Positions 36,345 to 45,510 of a stretch of 64,000 bases of DNA are shown here, piece after piece. Position 1 is the first letter of the stretch. Every line of letters starts with the position of its first letter. The position numbers and the translations under genes are program-made. The notes beneath the pieces were generated by a model. The model did not search any database. It had not been told where the DNA came from and was given only the letters and a program-made list of their open reading frames with translations. The stretch is taken from positions 8,602,868 to 8,666,867 of the forward strand of contig OW203738.1 of the NCBI GenBank assembly GCA_934045075.1. The letters run 5' to 3'. The DNA is from Yponomeuta sedellus. Taxonomy: Eukaryota > Arthropoda > Insecta > Lepidoptera > Yponomeutidae.

Positions 36345-39123
36345 GCTTGCAGCGGAGCATATGCCCTGTCCATCTCCATTTTAGTTGGTCAATATGTGTT
36401 AGGATATCTGTTAGTTTGGTTTTGCGCCTGATATCTATATTGCTGACTCTATCTTTTAGTTTCAACCCCAGCATGCTCCTTTCCATGGCTCGTTGGCATT
36501 TTGCAAGTTTTTCTCTTTGATTTTTTGTCAAAGCCCAAGTTTCGCATCCATATGTGATGCAGGGAAGAATGCATGTATCAAAGGTTTTTTTCTTTATCTT
36601 TATGCCGAGTTCCTTGCTTTTCATTATTTCTTTCAAAGCCCAATATTTTTTCCACCCCGTAGCGATTCTTTTATCTATTTCTTTGGACATTTGGTCGCTT
36701 GGAGATATGATCTGACCTAGATATACATATTCCTCAACATATTCAAGTTTTTGTCCATTGACAATTATATCTACAGCTGTTGCGTTCGTCATCATTTTTG
36801 TTTTGCTTGAGTTAATTTCCAAGCCCACATCTTGGCTTTTGTCTGCTAGCGTTTGTACCATGGATTCCAGTAGTCTTGGGTTCTCCTCCAATATGACCAG
36901 GTCATCAGCGAATCTTAAGTGGTTTAGTCGCGATCCGTTTATGTTAAGGCCTAGATGCTTCCAATCCAATTTTCTAAACATTTGTTCTAGTACTGCTGAA
37001 AACAACTTTGGTGAGAGAGGGTCACCTTGCCTGACTCCCCTATCAACTGGAAAAGTATCACCCAGAGATTCCAACTTGATGCTAGCTTTACTCTCTCCGT
37101 AGATTTTTTTGATGATGTTTACGTAAGCATATTCTACTCCCTGCTCTACAAGACTTTGCCATACACACCCATGTTTAAGGCTGTCGAAGGCTTTTGAATA
37201 ATCTATGAAGGCCAGATAGATAGGTTTGTTGTACTCGTTATATTTTTGTAGAAGTTGTTTGATGGTGTGTATATGGTCGATTGTGCTAAAGTTTTTCCTG
37301 AACCCTGCTTGTTCCACGGGTTGGTTTTGATCAAGAGTATTTGATATTCTGTTCAGTATCACTTTCGCAAAAACCTTATATACATTTGAGATAAGGGATA
37401 TGGGTCTGTAATTTCCAATATCATCCTTTGGACCTTTCTTATAGAGAAGTATAATGTGTGAATCTGCCCATTGGTTTGGGATTTTGCCAGTAAATAGTAT
37501 CTCATTGAACACTTTTGTTAGCATCGGACTCAATTCATCGACTGTACCTCGCATCAGTTCATTTGGAATTCTATCAGGGCCAGGAGATTTTTCCAACTTT
37601 TGGCTATTTATAGCCTTTACTACTTCTGATTTTAGTATTTTTGGTACTTCTCCGGTATTTCTTATTGCGTTTTCCAGTCTAGGTTCTTTATTGGGTGACT
37701 CTGTAATTGGCTGAATAGAATATAACCGGCGATAGTAGTCTGTTGCAATGTTTAGAATCGTACTGCGTGTAGTGGTGTGTCTATCTTTGTCTCTTAGTTT
37801 TGGTATCCATTCTTTTCCCTTTTCTCGGAGTTCCTTGAGAGCTTTGCGTGTGCCTCCCGTTTTGATAATCTGGTTTTCTAGGGTTATGATTCTTCTATTT
37901 TTCCTGTCTTTCCTCATATTTACACGAATGCATTTGCTTAAGTGCGAAATATCTTTAATGTTTTCCTTCTTATTTGTTGCTATTAAATTCCTTCTGTCTT
38001 CAATTAATTTCAGAGTTTCTTGGCTCAGATGGGATTCCCGGTTCTTATCTGTTTTTGTTTTTATCTGTTCTTGGAGCTTGCTTTCAATTCTGGCATATTT
38101 TTCATTTAGTTTCTTGTTGGAAGTAACAATTTCCATCAGATCCTCCGTAGATTCTTTTGAAACCTTCTCCTTACTGAGCGTTTGTGGGCGGTAAGTTCGA
38201 AGTATTTTCGGCCTAGGTTTTTTTGGAGTCTGCGCTAAAAGACAACATCGTACCATACGATGGTTAGTATTAAAGTTCAGGCATATTATTACACTTGTGT
38301 CGCTAAACAGTCTCGCTTTGTTAGACAATATGTAGTCTATCTCATTTCTAAATTTGCCATCTGGAGATATCCAAGTCCATTTGGATTTGTTTTTTTTTCG
38401 GAAAACTGAGTTTAGCAGCGTTAAGTTATGTTCGAGCAGGAACTCCACCAGTTTTTCACCATTGTTACTTCGTTTGCCACTTCCGAATTTGCCTATAACA
38501 TGTTCTTCTCCAGGAGTTTGAGCACCTACTTGAGCATTAAAATCTCCCATGATTACTATAATATTGTCCAAATATTTTTCAGCAACTTCTCTGAGACTGT
38601 TGTAAAACATTTCTATATCTGTTACAGCAGCTTGTTCCGTTGGTGAATAAACTTGAATAATAGTCCACTGTTTTGTATAGTTTGGTATGTTCATGTGAAC
38701 TATCGCCATTCGGTCCGATATGCCTTCGAACCCAATAATTAGTTTTTTGTGTTTTGACTTTATCATGAAGCCTACCCCTCTGTGTCCGGCCACTTCACCT
38801 TTGTAGAACATAACATAATTATTCCTCTCTTCAATTCCTTCACCCACTCTCCGCATCTCGCTTATACCTAGGATGTCCCATTTTATATTTTCGACAGCCA
38901 GCTCTAGCTCCTGTAGACTTTCTGGTGTTCTCAGTGTCCGTGTGTTCAACGTACATAAATATAGTTTATTTGCATTTCGTTGCTGTTTTGTTTCCTTTGT
39001 TGGAGGGTAACGGTCTTCTTCCCCCACGGTGACCAGCCGGCTTGGGGTGTGTTTTTCCGTTGTTGGTTTATATAAGGTTGTGGTTTGTATTTTGGTTTCA
39101 TTTAGGGTGCCGGTGGTCGTCAC
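36322..39123 (-). CDS. RTE ORF2 protein: endonuclease and reverse transcriptase, C-terminus frameshifted
   Basis: About 933 residues. The endonuclease shows LCTLNTRTLRTP, GISEMR, GDFNAQVG and a late NHRMVRC in the SDH position. The reverse transcriptase shows NYRPISLISNVYKV, AGFRKNFST, LAFIDYSKAFDSL, RGVRQGDPLSP and RFADDLVILEE. The frame opens with GTG overlapping the ORF1 stop; its first ATG is about 88 codons inside, beyond the essential endonuclease N-terminus, so translation must enter from ORF1. The frame stops at 36322 directly after LRCKHENGASW, but the expected RTE C-terminus (RSRGRQVTRWEDDLK and onward) continues in another frame to 36143. One indel near 36344 explains this. Confidence 0.92.
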   Translation of the reverse strand: MTTTGTLNETKIQTTTLYKPTTEKHTPSRLVTVGEEDRYPPTKETKQQRNANKLYLCTLNTRTLRTPESLQELELAVENIKWDILGISEMRRVGEGIEERNNYVMFYKGEVAGHRGVGFMIKSKHKKLIIGFEGISDRMAIVHMNIPNYTKQWTIIQVYSPTEQAAVTDIEMFYNSLREVAEKYLDNIIVIMGDFNAQVGAQTPGEEHVIGKFGSGKRSNNGEKLVEFLLEHNLTLLNSVFRKKNKSKWTWISPDGKFRNEIDYILSNKARLFSDTSVIICLNFNTNHRMVRCCLLAQTPKKPRPKILRTYRPQTLSKEKVSKESTEDLMEIVTSNKKLNEKYARIESKLQEQIKTKTDKNRESHLSQETLKLIEDRRNLIATNKKENIKDISHLSKCIRVNMRKDRKNRRIITLENQIIKTGGTRKALKELREKGKEWIPKLRDKDRHTTTRSTILNIATDYYRRLYSIQPITESPNKEPRLENAIRNTGEVPKILKSEVVKAINSQKLEKSPGPDRIPNELMRGTVDELSPMLTKVFNEILFTGKIPNQWADSHIILLYKKGPKDDIGNYRPISLISNVYKVFAKVILNRISNTLDQNQPVEQAGFRKNFSTIDHIHTIKQLLQKYNEYNKPIYLAFIDYSKAFDSLKHGCVWQSLVEQGVEYAYVNIIKKIYGESKASIKLESLGDTFPVDRGVRQGDPLSPKLFSAVLEQMFRKLDWKHLGLNINGSRLNHLRFADDLVILEENPRLLESMVQTLADKSQDVGLEINSSKTKMMTNATAVDIIVNGQKLEYVEEYVYLGQIISPSDQMSKEIDKRIATGWKKYWALKEIMKSKELGIKIKKKTFDTCILPCITYGCETWALTKNQREKLAKCQRAMERSMLGLKLKDRVSNIDIRRKTKLTDILTHIDQLKWRWTGHMLRCKHENGASW

Positions 39124-39132
39124 AAGTTTTTT
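39120..39132 (-). promoter_or_regulatory. Candidate -1 ribosomal frameshift site at ORF1/ORF2 junction
   Basis: The minus-strand heptamer A AAA AAC (39132-39126) is in the ORF1 zero frame as CAA AAA AAC, six bases upstream of the ORF1 TGA. Slipping back one base places the ribosome exactly in the ORF2 frame (CTT GTG ACG). This heptamer is one of the classic efficient slippery sequences of retroelements. No convincing downstream pseudoknot was identified by eye. Confidence 0.7.
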
Positions 39133-39893
39133 TGAGAGTCCGACAAAGATGACGTTTTGCCTCGTGCAACATAGTTTAGGATATTAGGTTTTACAGTTTC
39201 CTTTAAAGTTCCCTTGGTAGTTTGGGGTGGCTGGGTGTCTTTACTAAAAATTTTTTTCTGAGTGGACGAGTTGGGTGAGCCTGACTCCTCCCTTTTTCTC
39301 TTGTCCCTGGATTTATCTGCTGACTTTTTCACTATTATTTTATCATATTTTAGATAGGCTACATTACCCTTTTTCTTTTCTTCTGTAACTTGGGTTTGAA
39401 GTTGTTTTCTCTTTTCAAGAATTTCTTTAGGGAAATCTTCTTTTACAAATATACCTGGTGGAAATCCTCTCTTGTTCTTTATTATGGTATTTCTTTTCCA
39501 CATGGATGTAATAGACACTATAACGGGCCGATTTTTGTTGGTTTCTTTCTTGCCAATTCTATATATGTTACTGATTTCTTGGCTATCAAGGTGTGTTCCT
39601 GTCCCTATTACTGTTTCTTTGATGTAGTCTATCAGCTCTGTTTCTGATTTTCCAATTTCTTCTAATCCAAAGAACACTAGGTTGTATTTCCGTTTCTCCT
39701 TGTCCATTACGCTGATTTTCTGTTCGAGTGAAGATATTTTCGCTTTAAGTTGAGTATTTTCTTCTTTTATTGTTTGGAGTCTTTCGTCTAACGCTTCCAT
39801 AACGCATTTCGTCACTGTTAAAGTGATTATGTTTGTTTGCTGTTCTAATTTTTCGTCTAGTTTTGACAGTAATAACTCCATGCTCTTATCCAT
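39120..39893 (-). CDS. RTE ORF1 protein (coiled coil, RNA-binding type)
   Basis: 257 residues. Residues about 1-65 form a coiled coil with regular heptads (KEENTQLKAKISSLEQKISV). The middle (KYNLVFFGLEE through RPVIVSIT) resembles the RRM-like core of L1/RTE-type ORF1 proteins, and the next part (FPPGIFVKEDFPKEILEKRK) their C-terminal domain. A Lys/Ser-rich tail follows. It probably binds element RNA as a trimer. The last codons are CAA AAA AAC TTG TGA; the A AAA AAC heptamer there is discussed as a frameshift site. The ATG start is the first in frame. Confidence 0.88.
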   Translation of the reverse strand: MDKSMELLLSKLDEKLEQQTNIITLTVTKCVMEALDERLQTIKEENTQLKAKISSLEQKISVMDKEKRKYNLVFFGLEEIGKSETELIDYIKETVIGTGTHLDSQEISNIYRIGKKETNKNRPVIVSITSMWKRNTIIKNKRGFPPGIFVKEDFPKEILEKRKQLQTQVTEEKKKGNVAYLKYDKIIVKKSADKSRDKRKREESGSPNSSTQKKIFSKDTQPPQTTKGTLKETVKPNILNYVARGKTSSLSDSQKNL

Positions 39894-40574
39894 TTCTCAC
39901 AACTCTGTTTTATGCGTATAGTCTGTAGCTGTCAACGCCAAAATGACGTTGCAGTGACAGTTGACGCTTTGCTGGTTAGGTTGGCACTCAGCTAACTGAT
40001 ATGAATTGCACTTTTAGGTTATGTTTTAGATGGAGAATACTACAGTTTTTACGACAAATGAATACGTTTTGCACTGTGATCACTTTGCTATCGCGTTTCC
40101 CGATGGCTTATCTCGTGGATCTCGTGGCGTAAGACTTTTATGAAGCACTTTTTACACTGTTTTGGTTGATATTTTACGGAGCACGGTTACGTATGTGTTC
40201 ACGCTATGATCGCCGGAACCGGAAAGTTAGAGAGTTAGGAGTACTTAAAAGTCGGACTTTTTTGTTCCTGTAAAACAGAAATATTAATTCTTGCTGTAGT
40301 TGAAGTTTTATATATTTACTTGAAGTAGGTATATACATAACCTCACTTTTTGTGTAAATAAAAACTTTGTACCATCTTCTCCAGAATCCCAATAATTTAA
40401 GGTACTAGCATTTGTTTCTTTTCAATGATTCTACCAAGTCGGATAGTATTCAAATACCAAAATATTGTAAGTTTTTTGTACAATCATTGTTATGATTTTT
40501 CCAAATACAAGAAATTTCATTTATTTTTAACCTAGGTTTTATTCACATTAGACCTCAATATCCTCCTAGACTCC

Positions 40575-40985
40575 TCATCAAGTTCATTATCAACCCATTA
40601 TGTCCCCACCGAGGGGCACGGGTCTCTTCCCTGCGGAAGATATAGGCCATGGGCCAAGTCCGGATTGGTGGAGGTTTGCATGACTAGTGGCTGATCTTTA
40701 CTGTCAGAAGCTTTCAAGCCGCCCTAAGGTCTCTGACTTGGCTTATCGAGTGCCATCTATCGACGGCAGCTGGCACCAACTGCTTAATGTGCCTCGCGAA
40801 GCACAGAGCCAATCAGAAAAATTCCACTAGCGTTATCCATGCACTGAACGCGTCCTGTTGTTGAATGTTGTTTTTGTTGAATGAAATTTCACTGAATGTT
40901 GCTTAACATCCGTGATCGTTTTAAGATCACTCAGGTAGACGGGGCTGCGAGCGATTCACTCAAGCCACTGCCTACATCGCTGAAA
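40575..40985. repeat. Long copy of dispersed repeat family A
   Basis: Starts AACCCATTATGTCCCCACCG and keeps the block order GGGCACGGGTCTCTTCC, GTGCCTCGCGAAGCACAGAG. A 40-base stretch around 40860-40900 with repeated GTTGAATG is not in the other copies. Confidence 0.65.
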
Positions 40986-41071
40986 ATTCCGGCGATTAGC
41001 ATTACAAGCACTTAGGTGATATTTTAATTAAGACTGTTTTTCTAAATTTTAACGACATCGACCCTCCTCGT

Positions 41072-41385
41072 GTCCCTTGGTTCTGTAATATAGATTTAAA
41101 AATTGTTGTGGCGTTGAGATTACGTTCTGAATACATTCTACTAACAATTTGCTTATTTAATGAAAAAGGTGGATTCTCCCAAATGTAAGTTGTGCTGTGC
41201 ACTGGATATTTGTTGGTGGAATGTGGCCGTCCCTTGGTTCTGTAATGTAGATTTAAAAATGGTTGTGGCGTTGAGATTACGTTCTGAACACATTCTACTA
41301 ACAATTTGCTTATATAATGAAAAAGGTGGATTCTCCCAAATGTAAGTTGTGCTGTGCACTGGATATTTGTTGGTGGAATGTGGCC
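41072..41385. repeat. Two-copy tandem repeat, 157-bp unit
   Basis: GTCCCTTGGTTCTGTAAT starts both units (41072 and 41229), and each ends GGTGGAATGTGGCC. Differences are few substitutions, so the duplication is recent. It lies 0.5-0.9 kb upstream of the SLC41 start. Confidence 0.9.
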
Positions 41386-41424
41386 GGAACGCTCAGAAAA
41401 GACAGGTTTTATTTCAAGAATTTA

Positions 41425-41615
41425 ATGTAAATATCTTAGATGGAGCTTATCAGAGCATACTAGCAGAAGTGCAGCAAGTCAAGTTCAGCTAGTTTTATTT
41501 ATTGTTTATCCATAGGTTGTTTAGTTGATAAAACAATAAGAATAGGGTATGATGGGGCTGACATTGTTCCACTGGGCTGACAAGTCTCGAAATAAATAGA
41601 TATAAAAAAAAAACA
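41425..41615 (+). repeat. Dispersed repeat family D (3'-end-like)
   Basis: Contains ATCTTAGATGGAGCTTATCA, GCATACTAGCAGAAGTGCAG and GGGTATGATGGGGCTGACAT, and ends in an A-rich tail. The same blocks occur inverted at 49025-49225. It looks like the 3' end of a retroposon. Confidence 0.65.
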
Positions 41616-41930
41616 TCTACATTGGCAGGCAAGCATCTGGCAACACAAGTGTGTGGCGAGCGGAGCGGCACAGAATAATATTGTGTTGGGTTTGAGATTC
41701 GGGCGAAGTTTCTTATTTACGATACAAAAAGAGTTTGTCGTGTCTCTCACCAGTTTACTCTTGAGATTCGATAAAAATAGACTATGTAAAAACCACGTAA
41801 AAACAATCTTTGTCAGGAAGTTGGCCGTTGTTTATAAATGATTTAGGTATAATACATTTGATAAAATTGTGTTTGTGTTGTGTACGTATCTTATGATTTT
41901 TAATCTCGTCTCCTATCTTTTGTCATAAAT

Positions 41931-43256
41931 ATGAACAGAATCAAGAACAGTAGCTCTAAAATGGCGAAAACCGACTTTGCGAGCACTAACGCAGACGGTG
42001 GTACCGACATGTACCATCTCATAGCAAAGGACAATAAACCACCGGACATTAAATATGAGAAAGAGAACTCTTGGGTCGCCGGAGTGCAGATGTTCGCGTC
42101 CTTCCTGCTGGCCGGCTTTGGCATGGTGGCGGCGAGCTTGGTGCTCGACCTTGTACAGCACTGGGAAGTTTTCATGCAGGTCTCTGAAGTGTACATTCTG
42201 GTCCCAGCACTCTTGGGGCTTAAAGGTAACTTAGAAATGACATTAGCCTCAAGGCTGTCGACTCACGCTCATCTGGGACATCTCGACACACATCTGGGCT
42301 CACTAGTGGCCGGGAACCTCTTATTGATTCAGTGCCAGGCCATCTTAGTGGGCTTCCTAGCTGCCATGGCGGCTGTGGCCATGGGCTGGATTCCAGATGG
42401 ACAGTTTGATATCCATCACGCCCTATTGTTATGTGCTTCAAGTGTGTTAACTGCGTCATTTGCCAGTTTTGTGTTAGGCCTAATAATGATTGGTGTTGTT
42501 GTTGTATCCAAGAAATTAAATATAAATCCAGACAACATTGCAACACCTATTGCAGCTAGTTTAGGTGATTTAACAACCTTGGCACTATTGTCTTGGATAG
42601 CATCCCTGCTCTACAGATCAATTGGCACCAGTGTCGTATTGCCATCTATTATTATCATAGCGGGCGCTGTTCTTGTACCAGTCTGTGGTTATGTTGCTTG
42701 GAAAAATAAATTCACAAGGCAAGCTCTGGATGAGGGATGGGTGCCTGTTGTGTCAGCTATGGTCATCAGCAGTGCTGGAGGGTTAATATTAGACTACACT
42801 GTATCTAATTACAAGGGTATTGCTGTGTTCCAACTTGTGATCAACGGTATAGGGGGCAATATGGCTGCAGTGCATGCCTCCAGGTTGTCAACCAGTCTGC
42901 ATACAGGCCAGTTAGCAGGCTCTGTTGTGGGAAGTACCACCAAACTGTTGCTTTTGATGGTAGTTCCTGGCCAGTTGATATTCCTTTACACAATAGGATA
43001 TTTGAAAGCTGGTCATACATCAATGACCGCCATTTTCATTCTCATTTACATGTCAGCAGCTATGTTACAAGTGTTCTTACTGTTAACAATTAGTCACTAT
43101 ATGGTGGTTGGGATGTGGAAGCTTGGGATGGACCCAGATAACTCTGCAATACCGTATTTGACAGCTCTAGGAGATTTACTAGGCACTGCGCTGTTAGGTG
43201 TAGCTTTCCACATACTCTATGCAATAGGAGACAAAGATAGTGACCTGGGTGACTGA
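41931..43256 (+). CDS. SLC41A1: SLC41-type magnesium transporter (MgtE-like), single exon
   Basis: A 441-residue membrane protein of the SLC41 family, which carries Mg2+ (proposed Na+/Mg2+ exchange) across the plasma membrane. It is two tandem MgtE-like halves. The first has VPALLGLKGNLEMTLASRLS (residues about 91-110) and PDNIATPIAASLGDL (200-214). The second has NGIGGNMAAVHASRLSTSLH (305-324) and PDNSAIPYLTALGDL near the C-terminus. About ten hydrophobic spans are visible; the first 45 residues are cytosolic and hydrophilic. Vertebrate SLC41A1 is about 510 residues, so this protein is a little short, mainly at the N-terminus. The CDS has no intron. The ATG at 41931 is first in frame; 41961 is an alternative. 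It converges on RpL37A. Which SLC41 paralogue it matches is not resolved. Confidence 0.93.
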   Translation: MNRIKNSSSKMAKTDFASTNADGGTDMYHLIAKDNKPPDIKYEKENSWVAGVQMFASFLLAGFGMVAASLVLDLVQHWEVFMQVSEVYILVPALLGLKGNLEMTLASRLSTHAHLGHLDTHLGSLVAGNLLLIQCQAILVGFLAAMAAVAMGWIPDGQFDIHHALLLCASSVLTASFASFVLGLIMIGVVVVSKKLNINPDNIATPIAASLGDLTTLALLSWIASLLYRSIGTSVVLPSIIIIAGAVLVPVCGYVAWKNKFTRQALDEGWVPVVSAMVISSAGGLILDYTVSNYKGIAVFQLVINGIGGNMAAVHASRLSTSLHTGQLAGSVVGSTTKLLLLMVVPGQLIFLYTIGYLKAGHTSMTAIFILIYMSAAMLQVFLLLTISHYMVVGMWKLGMDPDNSAIPYLTALGDLLGTALLGVAFHILYAIGDKDSDLGD

Positions 43257-43665
43257 AATTGGAAGATTGTTAATAATTACACAATTTACATATCCTCAGG
43301 TATTATTTAGAAATGTTATTTGGCTGTTATACTTATCAACTTTATCACAAAGCTATTTGTGATAAGTAGTCTTTTGTGCCACTGTACATAATGTAAGTAC
43401 TTATTGTGTAGTAAAAAAATTGGTTACACTTTTAGACATGTTAAGACTGGTTTTGTTATGTTGTCATAAGTGAACTACTTAAAAATTAGCAAAAAGCTAA
43501 CAAAAATGCTTAGATAGTTTTACCTACATATTTGTAGAGTGTTATTAAATAATGTTGTGGTGCTAAGAAATTTTACTTGTACAATACAAAGACAATTTTA
43601 TAAGCTGCAATAATTTGTGTCAAAACACTATTTTTTTACAATGTCTCTAATGTAATATTTATCCC

Positions 43666-43671
43666 AATAAA
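43666..43671 (+). terminator. SLC41 polyadenylation signal
   Basis: AATAAA, 410 bp past the SLC41 stop and at the end of an AT-rich 3' UTR with no other canonical signal of this form nearby. Confidence 0.75.
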
Positions 43672-43756
43672 CTTTGGTTAAGAAATGTATGTAATGAAGT
43701 ATCATTTATTTTACATTGTTACCCCATGAGAAAAAACACAATAGGTACACTCCATA

Positions 43757-44057
43757 TCGACGCTTGAAAGGCAATCCTTCCTAAGCGACACTTTTTCCGA
43801 AAATGAGTTATATACATCATTGGAATCGCAAAAAAATTCTGCGTTGTTTGGTCTGGGTTTCTTGTCTCTACGATGAGTTTTAGTGTCGCTTAAGAAACAG
43901 GATGATTCGACAAAAAAGGACATTTTGTGCTTACTAACCGACGAAAAATTGGGCATTATTAATTGGTCTGGTGGTTAAAAGAAAAAAAGAACTTTAAATT
44001 GCTCTGGTGTAAAGTTGCTTCAGTGTCGCTTAGTAAAGATTGCTTTTCAAGCGTCGA
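43757..44057. mobile_element. MITE with TA target duplication
   Basis: The left end TCGACGCTTGAAAGGCAATC and the inverted right end TCGACGCTTGAAAAGCAATC continue to AAGCGACACT, giving about 35-bp terminal repeats. TA flanks each side (43755-43756 and 44058-44059). It is 301 bp and non-coding. It lies between the convergent 3' ends of SLC41 and RpL37A. Confidence 0.85.
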
Positions 44058-44103
44058 TATGTGTAATTTCATTAAAACTAAGCCCTATGTACGTAAACTG
44101 ATT

Positions 44104-44235
44104 TACCCTCGGTTTCTCGAAAGCTAATCAGTCTTAATCTATTGTTAACAGCTGTCAGTTAGTAAGATGTGTACAAACACTGAGCTGTTAACAGAAGATA
44201 AAAACTGTTAATAGGTATTCGAGAAACTGGTGGTT
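44104..44235. mobile_element. Small inverted-repeat element
   Basis: ACCCTCGGTTTCTCGAA at the left is mirrored by TTCGAGAAACTGGTGGT at the right, with inner CTGTTAACAG-type words also inverted. It is 132 bp with no clear target duplication. Confidence 0.6.
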
Positions 44236-44427
44236 AATAGTACCTATGCGTATATCAACAGCACAAGATATTTCACGAGAAAATCTAGAGCATTTGTGTA
44301 CCAAATGGTTTGCTCTAACAAAGCTGTTAATTTAGGCAGAGGAATAGTTAAATTTCTTGACTTTAAATTAAAAATGATTTTTATTTTATAGTTTAAATGA
44401 AACTAAGTATATTTTGGAGATTTTACT

Positions 44428-44433
44428 TTATTA
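44428..44433 (-). terminator. RpL37A polyadenylation signal
   Basis: AATAAA on the minus strand, about 20 bases past the RpL37A stop codon. A short 3' UTR is usual for ribosomal protein genes. Confidence 0.8.
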
Positions 44434-44453
44434 TTCTTAACTCTATGTCCAGT

Positions 44454-45313
44454 TTACTTGACCTCACGCAACCTCCTGACAGCAGATCTGCATGAAGAGG
44501 CAGCAGTGGTGGAGAAAACCCACGCGCCACCAGCAACAGTCCTCTTGCATCGCTTGCATGACCAGATACCAACACAAGAACGCTTCATGGCATCCTGAAA
44601 TAGAAGAGTGTTTCAAATATGAGTTAGCATGAACAACATCAACTTCTAATGTGTATCTGAGCAGCATTTGATAAATCTACAATTTTGAGTATTATTACAA
44701 TAATTGTAAATAGTACATTACATAGCAGTCTTCATGCTTGTCAATCTGTGGCTTCAAAGCCTAGGCAATGTACTTATTGACATTCAATAATAGGGCAAGT
44801 ATCAGTCAAGCTCAATTTAAGTTATTTACTATGAGTGTAATGACTGAAATTGAAACAAAACAATATACTTATAGAACAATGTTGGCATAAAGTAACTGGG
44901 GAGGAGATATTATTGTAAATGTTCATAGTCATTCCACGTTCAAGCCTTGTATTCAGTAACGTTTTAGGTTGTAATCTGTAATGACACTAACCTTCCCGCA
45001 AAATGAGCAGGTGTATTTTGAGTGCTGGGTCACTTCCATCTTCTTGACCATTTTACGCAGAGAGGCACCATAACGTGTGCCATATTTGCCAGTAATTCCA
45101 ACCTTTTTCGTGCGTTTCGCCTAGAAAGAATAATCAAAATATTGGTGTTAGAATCGAGTATCACTCACTAACAAATTCACAAAGTTATCGAAGCCGGATC
45201 ACATAAATAACCACTCGATATAAAGTAACGAATCATTGGAAGTAAAAATGAACATTTTAGTGTGAAAATATCACTGTGATTATGCCGATATTTTTAAATA
45301 ATTCTCTCACCAT
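44454..45313 (-). CDS. RpL37A: 60S ribosomal protein L37a (eL43), 3 exons
   Basis: A structural protein of the large ribosomal subunit. Minus-strand coding pieces are 45313-45311 (only the ATG), 45120-44992 and 44594-44454; the junctions are ATG|GTGAGA, TTTCTAG|GCG, GGGAAG|GTTAGT and TTTCAG|GAT. The 90-residue product starts [20 protein letters not shown] and has the zinc-ribbon pairs CSFCGK and CKRCK, then [20 protein letters not shown]. Animal homologues are about 92 residues, so this is essentially complete; the C-terminus ends REVK instead of the common RELKDQ. Exon 1 contributes a single codon, which fits the usual early-intron layout of ribosomal protein genes. Confidence 0.96.
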
Positions 45314-45340
45314 TTTGGACAAAGCTGTTCAACAGAAAAG
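45314..45340 (-). promoter_or_regulatory. Likely 5' TOP leader of RpL37A
   Basis: The minus strand reads CTTTTCTGTTGAACAGC just before the ATG. A start at the C (45340) would give a terminal oligopyrimidine leader of about 27 nt, the mark of growth-regulated translation of ribosomal protein mRNAs. The transcription start is inferred, not mapped. Confidence 0.55.
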
Positions 45341-45510
45341 TTGACAGTAGAAGAAATGTTGCACTATCTAAAAATCGGATATGTGCTTTTATGAAAATGA
45401 GAAAAGGTGCGACTACAATAGAAGTGCATACCTACCTCGAATGCACATTATGAAAAATCTAAAATTGCGGTGTTCATGGTAGCATACGATTCGATTCAAT
45501 AAATAATAAC

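Larger units (their letters stand above)
36059..40224 (-). mobile_element. RTE-type LINE, full length, with 13-bp target duplication
   Basis: It is bounded by AGTTAGAGAGTTA at 36046-36058 and again at 40225-40237. On the minus strand the order is a 5' UTR, ORF1 (39893-39120), ORF2 (39123-36322), a 3' UTR with AATAAA and a TTA-repeat tail (36059-36083). A perfect target duplication, full length and two long frames indicate a young insertion, about 3.3 kb upstream of Pgant5 and 1.7 kb upstream of SLC41. One single-base frameshift near 36344 shortens ORF2. Confidence 0.93.
40238..41930. other. Spacer between the RTE element and SLC41
   Basis: Holds a family-A repeat (40575-40985), a 157-bp tandem duplication (41072-41385), a repeat copy of family D (about 41425-41615) and the presumed SLC41 promoter and 5' UTR. 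No TATA box was assigned. Confidence 0.55.

Noticed and set aside
37454..38194. Plus-strand open frames across the RTE element
   Set aside because: Antisense shadows of ORF2; their translations are Phe/Ser/Leu-rich mirror products.
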